Assembly: GCF_032460525.1 (NCBI RefSeq)
Contig: NZ_CP135963.1
Coordinates: 2,170,001-2,234,000, forward strand
From: Geodermatophilus sp. DSM 44513
GTDB taxonomy: Bacteria; Actinomycetota; Actinomycetes; Mycobacteriales; Geodermatophilaceae
Length of the DNA: 64,000 bases
Reading direction: 5' to 3'
Each line of letters starts with the position of its first letter. The stretch's first letter is position 1. Below the pieces are notes generated by a model. That model saw only the letters and a program-made list of their open reading frames with translations. It searched no databases and had not been told where the DNA came from. Below are positions 11,237 to 19,416 of the stretch, in pieces. The position numbers were made by a program, and so were the translations under genes.

Positions 11237-12277
11237 TCACCGCAGGGTCGCGGTGTCGATCACGAACCGGTAGCGGACGTCGGAGGCCAGCACGCGCTCG
11301 TAGGCGTCGTTGACCCGGTCGGCGGCGATGACCTCGACGTCGGCGCCGATGCCGTGCTCGGCGCAGAAGTCGAGCACCTCCTGGGTCTCGGCGATGCCGC
11401 CGATCATCGACCCGGCGAAGGTGCGCCGGTTGGTCAGCAGCGAGAACACGTCGACGGCCAGCGGCTCGGCGGGGGCGCCGACGTTCACCAGGGCGCCGTC
11501 GACCGCCAGCAGCGAGAGGTAGGCGTCGACGTCGATCGGCGCGCTGACGGTGTTGAGGACCAGGTCGAACGTGCCGGCCAGCTGGGTGAACGTGTCCGGG
11601 TCGCTGGTGGCGTGGTAGTGCTGCGCACCGAGCCTCAGGCCGTCCTCCTGCTTCTTCAGCGACTGGCTGAGCACGGTCACCTCGGCCCCCATCGCGGCGG
11701 CGATCTTGACGGCCAGGTGGCCCAGCCCGCCGAGGCCGACGACGGCCACCCGCCGGCCCGGGCCGGCACCCCAGCGGCGCAGCGGGGCGTAGGTGGTGAT
11801 GCCGGCGCACAGCAGCGGCGCGGCGGCCGCCGGGTCGAGGGTGTCGGGCACCGCGAGCACGAAGTGGGCGTCGACGACGACGTGGGTGGAGTAACCGCCC
11901 TGGGTCGTGGTGCCGTCGCGGTCGGTGCCGGCGTAGGTGGCGACCATGCCTTCGACGCAGTACTGCTCGTCGCCGTTGCGGCAGTTGGCGCACCGGCGGC
12001 AGGAGCCGACCATGCAGCCCACGCCGACGCGGTCACCGACGCGGTGGGTGGTGACGCCGGCGCCGACCTCGGCGACCACGCCGACGATCTCGTGACCGGG
12101 GACGACGGGGAAGGGCTGCGGGCCCCAGTCGCCGTTGACGGTGTGGATGTCGGAGTGGCAGATGCCGGCGTACTCGATCTCGATGAGGACGTCGTCCGGG
12201 CCGACGTCCCGGCGCTCGACGGTGGTGGGCGCCAGGGGGCGGCCGGCGGCGGGGGCGGCGTAGGCGTTGACGCGCAT
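11237..12277 (-). CDS. zinc-dependent NAD(P) alcohol dehydrogenase, AdhC/CAD type
   Basis: A 346-residue medium-chain dehydrogenase. Catalytic zinc ligands sit in GICHSDIHT and GHEIVG. The structural zinc cluster is CxxCxxCxxxxxxxC in the [15 protein letters not shown] region. The nucleotide-binding loop is [11 protein letters not shown]. The family (cinnamyl-alcohol/mycobacterial AdhC type) reduces aliphatic and aromatic aldehydes, usually with NADPH. The ATG at 12277 gives the canonical start; the longer frame to 12514 has no homology and is a shadow. It is transcribed the same way as glcB but 157 bp away. Confidence 0.93.
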   Translation of the reverse strand: MRVNAYAAPAAGRPLAPTTVERRDVGPDDVLIEIEYAGICHSDIHTVNGDWGPQPFPVVPGHEIVGVVAEVGAGVTTHRVGDRVGVGCMVGSCRRCANCRNGDEQYCVEGMVATYAGTDRDGTTTQGGYSTHVVVDAHFVLAVPDTLDPAAAAPLLCAGITTYAPLRRWGAGPGRRVAVVGLGGLGHLAVKIAAAMGAEVTVLSQSLKKQEDGLRLGAQHYHATSDPDTFTQLAGTFDLVLNTVSAPIDVDAYLSLLAVDGALVNVGAPAEPLAVDVFSLLTNRRTFAGSMIGGIAETQEVLDFCAEHGIGADVEVIAADRVNDAYERVLASDVRYRFVIDTATLR

Positions 12278-12536
12278 GCGGGAGGTGCTCCTCGTCCAGT
12301 GGTGGGGGGCGGTTCCAGGTCGGTCGAGGGCGGGCAGCGGCGCTGAGCGTCGGCGACGGGGTGGGCGCGGGTGCACGACGGCGTGGTCGACCCCGCCCTC
12401 GGACCGTGGACAACCCGCGCCGACGCCCGCGGCTTCCCGGTCGGCGGACCCGCCCGCACTCCCGCCGTCGGGCACCGCCGGGCGCGGCGGCTCCTCACCC
12501 GTGCCGTCGGGCACCCGAGGTGCCCGTGCCGGTGGG

Positions 12537-12725
12537 CTACTCGCGCACCACCCAGACCTCGGCCGGACCGTGGGGGGTCTCCTGCAGCCGCACGGGCTCG
12601 AAGCGCCGGTAGACGCCGTACCAGCGGGGCCCCTCGTAGACCAGGATCGAGGAGGCCAGCGACTCGGCGGGTACCTCGTCGACCTCGGCGTGCCGTGGGC
12701 CGCCCCAGTGCAGGATCAGCGGCAT
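12537..12725 (-). CDS. conserved small hypothetical protein (62 aa)
   Basis: A 62-residue protein starting at ATG 12725. The composition is that of a compact folded protein ([13 protein letters not shown], then [17 protein letters not shown], ending VWVVRE) rather than of a GC-rich shadow frame. Alternating hydrophobic and aromatic residues suggest a small beta-sheet. No function is recognised. It is transcribed in the same direction as the alcohol dehydrogenase, with a 259-bp gap between them in which nothing else was seen. Confidence 0.6.
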   Translation of the reverse strand: MPLILHWGGPRHAEVDEVPAESLASSILVYEGPRWYGVYRRFEPVRLQETPHGPAEVWVVRE

Positions 12726-12845
12726 GGGCGGACCGTAGTCGCCGTCGGGGCACGCGGGGGCGGCGGGTGCCCGGTCCGGTCCGGCGGGTGCCCGGCGGCC
12801 CCCGGCGAGGACCGCCGACCCGGCGGGGGCGCCGCGCCCGGGGGA

Positions 12846-13385
12846 TCAGCTCAGCGCCGCGACGACGGCGCGGGTGGCCTCGGCGACGAGGGCGTCGTCG
12901 TGCCCGGCGTCCGGCTCGTCGCGGTCGGAGAGCACGGCCACCACGATCGGGGCCCGTCGCGGCGGCCGGACGACGGCGGTGTCGTTGCGGGTGCCGTACG
13001 CGGCGGCGCCGGACTCCTCCCCGACCACCCACCCCGCGGGCACCCCGGCCCACACCCGTGCGTCACCGGTGGTCGTCGTGGTCAGCCACCCGACGGGAGG
13101 TCGCGGTCCTCGGCTGCCAGCGCGCCGCCGAGGACGCGCGCGCAGGTCACCGGCGAGGCCCCGCGGCGTGCTGGTGTCCCGGGGGTCGCCGGGGACGGTG
13201 TCGTCGAGCGTGGGCTCGGTGCGGTCGACCCGGGTGACGTCGTCGCCGATCGTCTCCGGCGCGGCGTCGAGTGCCTGCGGGCCCCCGAGCAGGTCGAGCA
13301 GCACGTCGGTGGCGGTGTCGTCGCTGTGGCGGACGGCGGCCTCGGCCGCCGCGCGCACGGTGGTGCCCGCGCCGACCAGGCGCCT
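12846..13385 (-). pseudogene. class A beta-lactamase relic
   Basis: The C-terminal two thirds of a class A beta-lactamase can be followed: HSDDTATDVLLDLLGGP, IGDDVTRVDR, PGDPRDTSTP, then WLTTTTTG, GVPAGWVVG, YGTRNDTAVV and PIVVAVLS. The N-terminal third with the SxxK serine is missing. The SDN motif reads SDD and the KTG box reads ESG. Between about 13095 and 13137 the expected helix is found only in another frame (VLGGALAAEDRDLPSG), so two compensating shifts have occurred. The enzyme cannot be active. The sequence upstream (13386-13450) shows no trace of the missing part. Confidence 0.8.
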
Positions 13386-13462
13386 CGCTCCTCGACGATC
13401 GACCGACTGTGCCAGGGGCGCCGCGTGCACCCGCCGGGCCCGCGACGGGGATGATCCTCGAC

Positions 13463-14206
13463 ATGGCCACCCCCGCCGGCGTCACGGAGGGCACCGGGGG
13501 ACCGCCCGTCCGCCGGTCACGGCGGCCCGCCGGGTGGGTCCGGCCCGCGCTGCTGGTGCTCGCCGTCGGGCTGGTGGCCGTGGTCGCCGCCGCCGTGGGG
13601 CTGCCCGACGTCGCCCGGCTGCGGGCCGGCGTCGCCGGTCTCGGGCCGGCGGGCCCTCTCGCGTTCGCCTTGCTGTACGCCGCGGTCACCCTCACCCCGC
13701 TGCCGAAGACGGTGCTCAGCGCCGCGGCCGGCGTGCTGTTCGGGCTCCTGACGGGGGTCGCGGTCGTGCTGGCCGGCGCGCTGCTGGGGGCCGTGGCCGC
13801 GTTCGCGCTGGCGCGGGCCCTGGGCCGCGACACCGTGGAGCGCCTCACCGGCAGCCGCGTGGCCCGGCTCGACGCGCTGCTCGGCCGCCGCGGCCTGCCG
13901 GCGGTGCTGGCCGTGCGCCTGGTGCCGGTGCTGCCCTTCACCGCGGTCAACTACCTGGCCGGGCTGACCGCCGTCCGGTTCCGCGACTACCTGGCCGGCA
14001 CCGCCCTGGGCATCGTCCCCGGCACGGTCGCCTTCGTCACCCTCGGTGCCCACGGCTCGTCCCCGGGGTCGTGGCCGTTCGTCCTGGCCGTCCTGGCCCT
14101 GGTCGCGCTCAGCGCCGGGGGCGCCGCCGCGGCGCGGCGGCTGCGCCGACCCCCGAACCCCCGACGTGAGGAGTCCCCGTGCCCATCCCCACCGCCGACG
14201 AGCTGA
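13463..14206 (+). CDS. TVP38/TMEM64 (SNARE-associated, DedA-like) membrane protein
   Basis: A 247-residue integral membrane protein with about five hydrophobic segments. The core signature includes [12 protein letters not shown] and [15 protein letters not shown], then [17 protein letters not shown], as in VTT-domain proteins. Members are implicated in lipid scrambling and membrane homeostasis; the substrate here is unknown. Starts at 13451 or 13463 are both possible; 13463 gives MATPAGV and lies after a G-run. The 3' end overlaps the next gene by 28 bp, so the two are probably co-transcribed. Confidence 0.85.
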   Translation: MATPAGVTEGTGGPPVRRSRRPAGWVRPALLVLAVGLVAVVAAAVGLPDVARLRAGVAGLGPAGPLAFALLYAAVTLTPLPKTVLSAAAGVLFGLLTGVAVVLAGALLGAVAAFALARALGRDTVERLTGSRVARLDALLGRRGLPAVLAVRLVPVLPFTAVNYLAGLTAVRFRDYLAGTALGIVPGTVAFVTLGAHGSSPGSWPFVLAVLALVALSAGGAAAARRLRRPPNPRREESPCPSPPPTS

Positions 14207-15704
14207 GCCGCCGCGCCCGCGACGCCGCCGCCCGCTGCGGCGTCGACCTGGACGCGCTGGCCGGGGACTGCCCGGTGACCTCCCCGGTCAACGGCCGGCC
14301 GCTGCTGTCGCTGCGGCGGCACACCGCCGCCGACGTCGAGACCGCCGTCGCCCGCGCCGGCGAGGCCTTCTCCACCTGGCGCACCGTGCCCGCCCCGGTG
14401 CGCGGCGGGGTGGTGCGCCGCCTCGGCGAGCTGCTGCGCGCGCACGCCGACGACCTGGCCACCCTGGTCACCCTGGAGGTCGGCAAGACCGCGTCGGAGG
14501 CCCGCGGCGAGGTGCAGGAGATGGTCGACGTCTGCGAGTTCGCCGTCGGCCTGTCCCGCCAGCTGTACGGGCGGACGATCAGCTCCGAGCGGCCCGGCCA
14601 CCGGCTCACCGAGACCTGGCACCCCCTCGGCGTGGTCGGGGTGATCAGCGCGTTCAACTTCCCGGTGGCGGTCTGGTCGTGGAACGCCGCCATCGCGCTG
14701 GTCTGCGGCGACCCGGTGGTGTGGAAGCCCTCCGAGCTCACCCCGCTGACCGCGGTGGCCTGCACCGCGCTGCTCGACCGGGCGGTCGCCGACACCGGCG
14801 CCCCGGCGGCGCTGGGCCAGGTGCTGCTCGGCGGCGCCGACGTCGGGGAGGCCCTCGTCGCCTCCCCGGGGTGGCCCTGCTGAGCGCCACCGGGTCGACC
14901 CGGATGGGGCGGACGGTCGGCCCGCGGGTCGCCGACCGGTTCGGCCGCGCGCTGCTGGAGCTCGGCGGCAACAACGCCGCCATCGTGACGCCGTCGGCCG
15001 ACCTGGACCTCACCACCCGCGGCGTCGTCTTCTCCGCCGCGGGCACCGCCGGGCAGCGGTGCACCACCATGCGGCGGGTCATCGCGCACGCGGACGTGGT
15101 CGACGCGCTCACCGACCGCCTGGTCGAGGCCTACCGGCGGCTGCCCATCGGCTCGCCCACCGAGTCGGGGACCCTGGTCGGCCCGCTGGTCCACGGCGGC
15201 GCGTTCACCGCCATGCAGGACGCGCTGGCCGCCGCGCAGGAGCAGGGCGGCGAGCTCGTCGTCGGCGGCGGGCGCCGGCTGGCCGAGGAGGCACCGGACG
15301 CCTTCTACGTCGAGCCGGCGATCGTGCGGATGCCCGGCCAGACCGACGTCGTCCGGCGGGAGACGTTCGCGCCGGTGCTCTACGTCATGCCCTACCGGAC
15401 GCTGGAGGAGGCGATCGCGCTGAACAACGACGTGCCGCAGGGCCTGTCGTCGAGCATCTTCACCTCCGACCAGGCCGAGGCCGAGCGGTTCCTGGCCGCC
15501 GACGGCTCCGACTGCGGCATCGCCAACGTCAACATCGGCACCTCGGGGGCCGAGATCGGCGGGGCGTTCGGCGGGGAGAAGCAGACCGGCGGGGGCCGGG
15601 AGTCCGGCTCGGACGCCTGGCGCGGGTACATGCGCCGGGCCACCAACACCGTCAACTACTCCGGCGAGCTGCCGCTGGCCCAGGGGGTGGAGTTCCCGAT
15701 CTGA
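14179..15704 (+). pseudogene. ALDH7-family aldehyde dehydrogenase (amaB-like), broken by one base
   Basis: The first 234 residues (GTG 14179, preceded by GAGGAG) give an aldehyde dehydrogenase N-half with the ISAFNFP motif. The rest continues in another frame from [20 protein letters not shown], the catalytic cysteine in GQRCTTMRR, and an ALDH7-type tail with [15 protein letters not shown]. Adding one G to the run at 14868-14871 restores the usual [12 protein letters not shown] and a full protein of about 508 residues. ALDH7/AmaB enzymes oxidise piperideine-6-carboxylate (aminoadipate semialdehyde) in lysine catabolism. A consensus error in the G-run is a serious alternative to a real frameshift, since nothing else is decayed. 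Confidence 0.8.
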
Positions 15705-15750
15705 CCCGGTGGGCACCACCTGCCAGGGTGAGGTCTGCCGAACTGTGATG

Positions 15751-15777
15751 GATACCTGTTGACTGTCGATGGGTATC
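15751..15777. promoter_or_regulatory. inverted repeat upstream of the DUF2975/XRE pair
   Basis: GATACC (15751-15756) and GGTATC (15772-15777) are perfect 6-bp arms 15 bp apart, ending 16 bp before the DUF2975 start. The AT-containing arms stand out from the surroundings. It is a candidate operator, possibly for the XRE regulator encoded in the same unit. Confidence 0.5.
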
Positions 15778-15793
15778 ACGCGACGGTCGACGC

Positions 15794-16288
15794 ATGCAGA
15801 CAGTGCGCCGGGCCGTCGGCCCGCTCCGGTTCCTCCTCGTGGTGGTCCTCCTGGCCCTGGTCGCCGCCCAGCTGTGGGCGGTGCCCGCGATGGTGCCGGA
15901 CCTGACCGACCCGTCCCTGGAGCAGTCGGTGGTGCGGTGGACGATGCTCACCGTCTCCGCCCTGGCGCTGGTGTGCGTCCAGGTCGTGGTCGTGTGCACC
16001 TGGCAGCTGCTCACCCTGGTCACCCGCGACCGCATCTTCAGCGCGGACGCCCTGCCCTGGGTGGACGCCATCGTGGCCGCGATGGCCGCCGGGTGGGTGA
16101 TGCTCCTGGGCACCCTCGTCGGCGCCTACTACTTCGTCATCGACGAGGTGAGCGACGGCGCCGCGCTGCCGGTGCTGCTGCTGGTGCTGCTGCTGGTCGG
16201 CGCCGTGGTGGGGCTGCTCATGGTGGTGATGCGGGCGCTGCTGCGGCAGGCCACCAGCCTGCAGACCGACCTCGAGGCGGTCATCTGA
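15794..16288 (+). CDS. DUF2975 four-helix membrane protein
   Basis: A 164-residue protein with four hydrophobic segments (about residues 10-30, 47-68, 93-115 and 126-148). The TRDRIFSADALPWV loop between helices 2 and 3 is typical of DUF2975. Such proteins are regularly encoded directly upstream of a small XRE/YozG-like regulator, as here, with stop and start overlapping (TGATG at 16286-16290). The role of the pair is unknown; membrane-linked control of the regulator is a reasonable guess. Confidence 0.85.
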   Translation: MQTVRRAVGPLRFLLVVVLLALVAAQLWAVPAMVPDLTDPSLEQSVVRWTMLTVSALALVCVQVVVVCTWQLLTLVTRDRIFSADALPWVDAIVAAMAAGWVMLLGTLVGAYYFVIDEVSDGAALPVLLLVLLLVGAVVGLLMVVMRALLRQATSLQTDLEAVI

Positions 16289-16533
16289 TGCCGATCGTGG
16301 TGCGCATCGACGTGGAGCTGGCCCGGCGCAAGATGGGCGTGGGCGAGTTCGCCGAGCGGGTCGGCCTCACGCCGGCGAACGTGGCGGTGCTGAAGAACGG
16401 CCGCGCCAAGGCGGTCCGCTTCAGCACGCTGGAGGCGATGTGCCGGGTGCTGGACTGCCAGCCCGGCGACCTGCTCGAGTGGGTCCCCGACGACCAGGAC
16501 GCCCCGCAGGCCGTGCGCGGGGCCCAGCAGTGA
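16288..16533 (+). CDS. small XRE-family DNA-binding regulator
   Basis: An 81-residue protein made almost entirely of a helix-turn-helix of the HTH_26/YozG type: MGVGEFAERVGLTPANVAVLKNG, then FSTLEAMCRVLDCQPGDLLEW. The ATG at 16288 overlaps the DUF2975 stop and the 3' end overlaps the next gene by GTGA, so three genes form one translational chain. It may bind the inverted repeat at 15751-15777. Confidence 0.9.
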   Translation: MPIVVRIDVELARRKMGVGEFAERVGLTPANVAVLKNGRAKAVRFSTLEAMCRVLDCQPGDLLEWVPDDQDAPQAVRGAQQ

Positions 16534-17696
16534 CCGACGCCGGCAGCGGGCGGGTCGACGTCCTGGTCGTCGGGGCCGGGCTGGCCGGGCTGCACACCGC
16601 CACGCTGCTCGCCCGGCACGGTCACGAGGTACTGCTGGCCGAGCGGCGCCGCACGCTCGGCGGTGCCGTCCGCACCACGGGGATCTTCGTGCGCAAGACG
16701 CTCGACGACTTCCCGCTGCCCCCGGAGCTGCTCGGGCCGCCGATCCGGCGCGTGGTGCTCCACCCGCCGGGGCTGCGCCGCCCGGTGACCCTGGACAGCG
16801 ACCGTGACGAGTACCGGGTGGGCGACATGGCGCCGCTGTACCTCGCGGCGGCCCGCACCGCTGCCGACGCCGGCGTGCGCCTGGCGCTGGGCACCCGCTG
16901 TGCCGGCCGGTGCGACGACGGTGGCTGGCTGCTGGTCGGGCCGGACGGGCCGGGAGTGGTCCGGGCGCGCTACGTCGTCGGCGCCGACGGGGCACGCTCG
17001 CGGGTCGCCCGCGACCTCGGCCTGGACCGCAACCGGCACCTGCTGGTCGGCGCCGAGGAGGTGTTCCCGGTCGCCCCCGGGGACCGGACGCCGGCGTTCC
17101 ACTGCGTCCTGGACCCCTCGCTGGCGCCGGGCTACCTGGCCTGGGTGGTCGACGACGGGCGGCACGCGCACGTCGGGGTGGCCGGGTACGCCGACCGCTA
17201 CCCGCACGGCCTGCGCGCCGCCCTCGACCGGTTCAGCGCGTCGGCCCCCGGGCTGTCCGGGCTGGACCGGCCGGCGGACGTCGAGCGGCGCGGCGGCCCG
17301 ATCCCGGTCGGCGGGCTGCTGCGCCGCATCGGCGGCAGCCACGGACTGCTCGTCGGCGACGCCGCCGGCGCGGTCTCCCCGCTCACCGCCGGCGGCCTGG
17401 ACCCCTGCCTGCGGCTGTCCGGGCTCGCCGCCGAGGTGCTGGACGACGCGCTGCGCGCCGGACGGCCCGACCCGCTGGCCCACTACGACGGCGCGGCGCT
17501 GCGCGCCCGCTTCCGGGGCCGGCTCGCCCTGCGCCGCGGGCTGGCCCAGGTGCGCACCCCGGCGGCGGCGACCGCGGCCTTCAGCGTCCTGCGCACGCCG
17601 CCCGGCCGGGCCGCGGCCCGCCGCGTCCTGTTCGGCGACCGGTCCTTCCCCGAGCCCGAGCGCCACCCCGGACGGACGGCCGCGGCCGTGCCGTGA
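16530..17696 (+). CDS. FAD-dependent oxidoreductase, geranylgeranyl-reductase-like
   Basis: A 388-residue flavoprotein. The N-terminal dinucleotide fold is VVGAGLAGLHTATLLARHG, the second motif is GADGARSRVARDLG, and the FAD-binding GLLVGDAAGAVSPLTAGGL lies near residue 270. The combination is typical of the geranylgeranyl reductase/halogenase-like superfamily. The substrate is unknown: candidates are isoprenoid double bonds, lipids or aromatic rings. The GTG at 16530 overlaps the XRE stop as GTGA. Confidence 0.85.
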   Translation: MTDAGSGRVDVLVVGAGLAGLHTATLLARHGHEVLLAERRRTLGGAVRTTGIFVRKTLDDFPLPPELLGPPIRRVVLHPPGLRRPVTLDSDRDEYRVGDMAPLYLAAARTAADAGVRLALGTRCAGRCDDGGWLLVGPDGPGVVRARYVVGADGARSRVARDLGLDRNRHLLVGAEEVFPVAPGDRTPAFHCVLDPSLAPGYLAWVVDDGRHAHVGVAGYADRYPHGLRAALDRFSASAPGLSGLDRPADVERRGGPIPVGGLLRRIGGSHGLLVGDAAGAVSPLTAGGLDPCLRLSGLAAEVLDDALRAGRPDPLAHYDGAALRARFRGRLALRRGLAQVRTPAAATAAFSVLRTPPGRAAARRVLFGDRSFPEPERHPGRTAAAVP

Positions 17697-17760
17697 CGCC
17701 GTCCGCCACCGGGCCGGGGGGCCGGTGTCCGGCCGGGCCGGGTGTGGCAGCGTTCCGGGC

Positions 17761-19083
17761 ATGGTCAGCCACGAGGACCTCGCCGTCCGGACCCTCGGAC
17801 CCTGCCGGATCGACTCACCGCTGGCCGCCCGGCTCGGCGAGCGGGAGACCACCCAGCACTCGGTGGTCGAGGAGGACCGGATCCTCTTCGACGACACGAT
17901 CTCCATGATCGGCAGCCGGGGCCTGCCGATCGACCAGCTGCCCAGCCTGGAGCCCGGGGGACCCCGCAAGCAGATCTACTTCGACCCGGCCAAGACCCGG
18001 GTCGGCATCGTCACCTGCGGGGGGCTGTGCCCCGGCCTCAACGACGTCATCCGCGGGCTGGTGCTGGAGCTGTCCCGCCACTACGGGGTGCGCCGCATCG
18101 TCGGGTTCCGCAACGGCTACCGCGGCTTCATCCCGCGCTACGGGGAGGACGTCCTCGACCTCGACCCGGAGGTCGTGATGGACATCGACGACGAGGGCGG
18201 CACCATCCTCGGCACCTCCCGCGGCGAGCAGGACGCCGAGGAGGTGGTCGACGCGCTGGAGCGCCTGGGCATCAACATCCTGTTCGTCATCGGCGGCGAC
18301 GGCACCATCCGCGGGGCCATGGACGTCGTCCGCGTCATCGGCGAGCGGGGCCTGAAGATCGCCGTCGTCGGCATCCCCAAGACGATCGACAACGACATCC
18401 CCTACATCGACCAGAGCTTCGGCTTCCAGACCGCGATGGCCGAGGCCACCAAGAGCATCCACGCGGCCAGTGTCGAGGCCCGCTCGGCCCCCGGCGGCAT
18501 CGGGCTGGTCAAGCTGATGGGCCGGCACTCGGGGTTCATCGCCTGTTACTCCACCCTGGCGAAGGACGACGCCGACTACGTGCTCATCCCCGAGGTGCCC
18601 TTCGCCCTCGACGGGGAGCGCGGGTTCCTGGAGCACCTGCGCCGCCGCGTCGAGGACCGCGGGCACGCCGTCGTGGTCGTCGCCGAGGGCGCCGGCCAGG
18701 AGCACATCGAGGGCGAGGAGCCCGGCCGGGACGCGTCCGGCAACGTCCGCTTCGGCGACATCGGCCGGCTGCTGCGCCGGCTGGTCGTCGAGCACTTCGA
18801 CGCCCACGGCACCGAGACCAACGTCCGCTACTTCGACCCCAGCTACGCCATCCGCAGCGTCCCGGCCAACCCGTTCGACAGCGCCTACTGCCTGCGCCTG
18901 GCCCACGCCGCCGTGCACGCGGCGATGGCCGGGCGCACCGAGGTGATCGTGGCGCGGCGGCGGCGCCGGTTCGTGCACATGCCGATGCCGCTGGCGGTCA
19001 GCCGCCGCAACCACGTCGACCCGATGGGCGACCTGTGGCTGTCGGTGCTGGAGGCCACCGGGCAGCCGGTGCGCTTCGAGTGA
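17761..19083 (+). CDS. ATP-dependent 6-phosphofructokinase (long, PPi-PFK-like clade)
   Basis: A 440-residue PFK. Motifs: TCGGLCPGLN at the phosphate-donor site, GGDGTIRGA, PKTIDNDI with the catalytic aspartates, and MGRHSGFIA. The PKTIDNDI signature and long N-terminus place it with the plant/PPi-type clade, but glycine after GGD (GGDGT, not GGDDT) predicts ATP rather than pyrophosphate as donor. It phosphorylates fructose 6-phosphate in glycolysis. The ATG at 17761 is clear. It stands alone, followed by a hairpin. Confidence 0.93.
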   Translation: MVSHEDLAVRTLGPCRIDSPLAARLGERETTQHSVVEEDRILFDDTISMIGSRGLPIDQLPSLEPGGPRKQIYFDPAKTRVGIVTCGGLCPGLNDVIRGLVLELSRHYGVRRIVGFRNGYRGFIPRYGEDVLDLDPEVVMDIDDEGGTILGTSRGEQDAEEVVDALERLGINILFVIGGDGTIRGAMDVVRVIGERGLKIAVVGIPKTIDNDIPYIDQSFGFQTAMAEATKSIHAASVEARSAPGGIGLVKLMGRHSGFIACYSTLAKDDADYVLIPEVPFALDGERGFLEHLRRRVEDRGHAVVVVAEGAGQEHIEGEEPGRDASGNVRFGDIGRLLRRLVVEHFDAHGTETNVRYFDPSYAIRSVPANPFDSAYCLRLAHAAVHAAMAGRTEVIVARRRRRFVHMPMPLAVSRRNHVDPMGDLWLSVLEATGQPVRFE

Positions 19084-19097
19084 GCCCTCGCCGCTGA

Positions 19098-19118
19098 GCC
19101 CCCGCCACCACCGGGGGC
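19098..19118. terminator. hairpin between convergent pfk and small ORF
   Basis: GCCCCCG (19098-19104) pairs with CGGGGGC (19112-19118) across a 7-nt loop in the 45-bp gap between convergent genes. No T-tract. Confidence 0.45.
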
Positions 19119-19128
19119 AGGGACACCG

Positions 19129-19302
19129 TCAGCGCGGCGGCGGCACCGGCTCCTCGATCCGGTCCCAGCTGTGGTGGCTGAACAGCGTCTTGTTGCCCCG
19201 GGCGTCGTAGACGACGAGGTGACCGGTCGCGGTGAAGCTGAAGCGGGCGCCCTCGTCGTAGCGGATGACTTCCCCGTCGGCGCGGTGCAGCTCGAAGGCC
19301 AT
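19129..19302 (-). CDS. small conserved-looking hypothetical protein (57 aa)
   Basis: A 57-residue protein from ATG 19302 to TGA 19129. It begins MAFELHRADGEVIRYDEGAR and continues through FSFTATGHLVVYDARGNKTL to a C-terminal SHHSWDRIEEPVPPPR. The regular beta-strand alternation and balanced charge mark it as real coding sequence despite the small size. No family recognised. The promoter would lie in the gap upstream (19303-19416 on the minus strand), which also follows the end of mmsA. Confidence 0.65.
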   Translation of the reverse strand: MAFELHRADGEVIRYDEGARFSFTATGHLVVYDARGNKTLFSHHSWDRIEEPVPPPR

Positions 19303-19416
19303 CCCCGGAGCCTGGCACGCCGGGGTGGCGCCTGCCCGGAGGGGACGATGCCGGGTGGCCCCGCTGCAGGGGCCCGCCGCGAGCGTGCGAGCGGTGGGGG
19401 GCAGTGGGGTCCTCGA

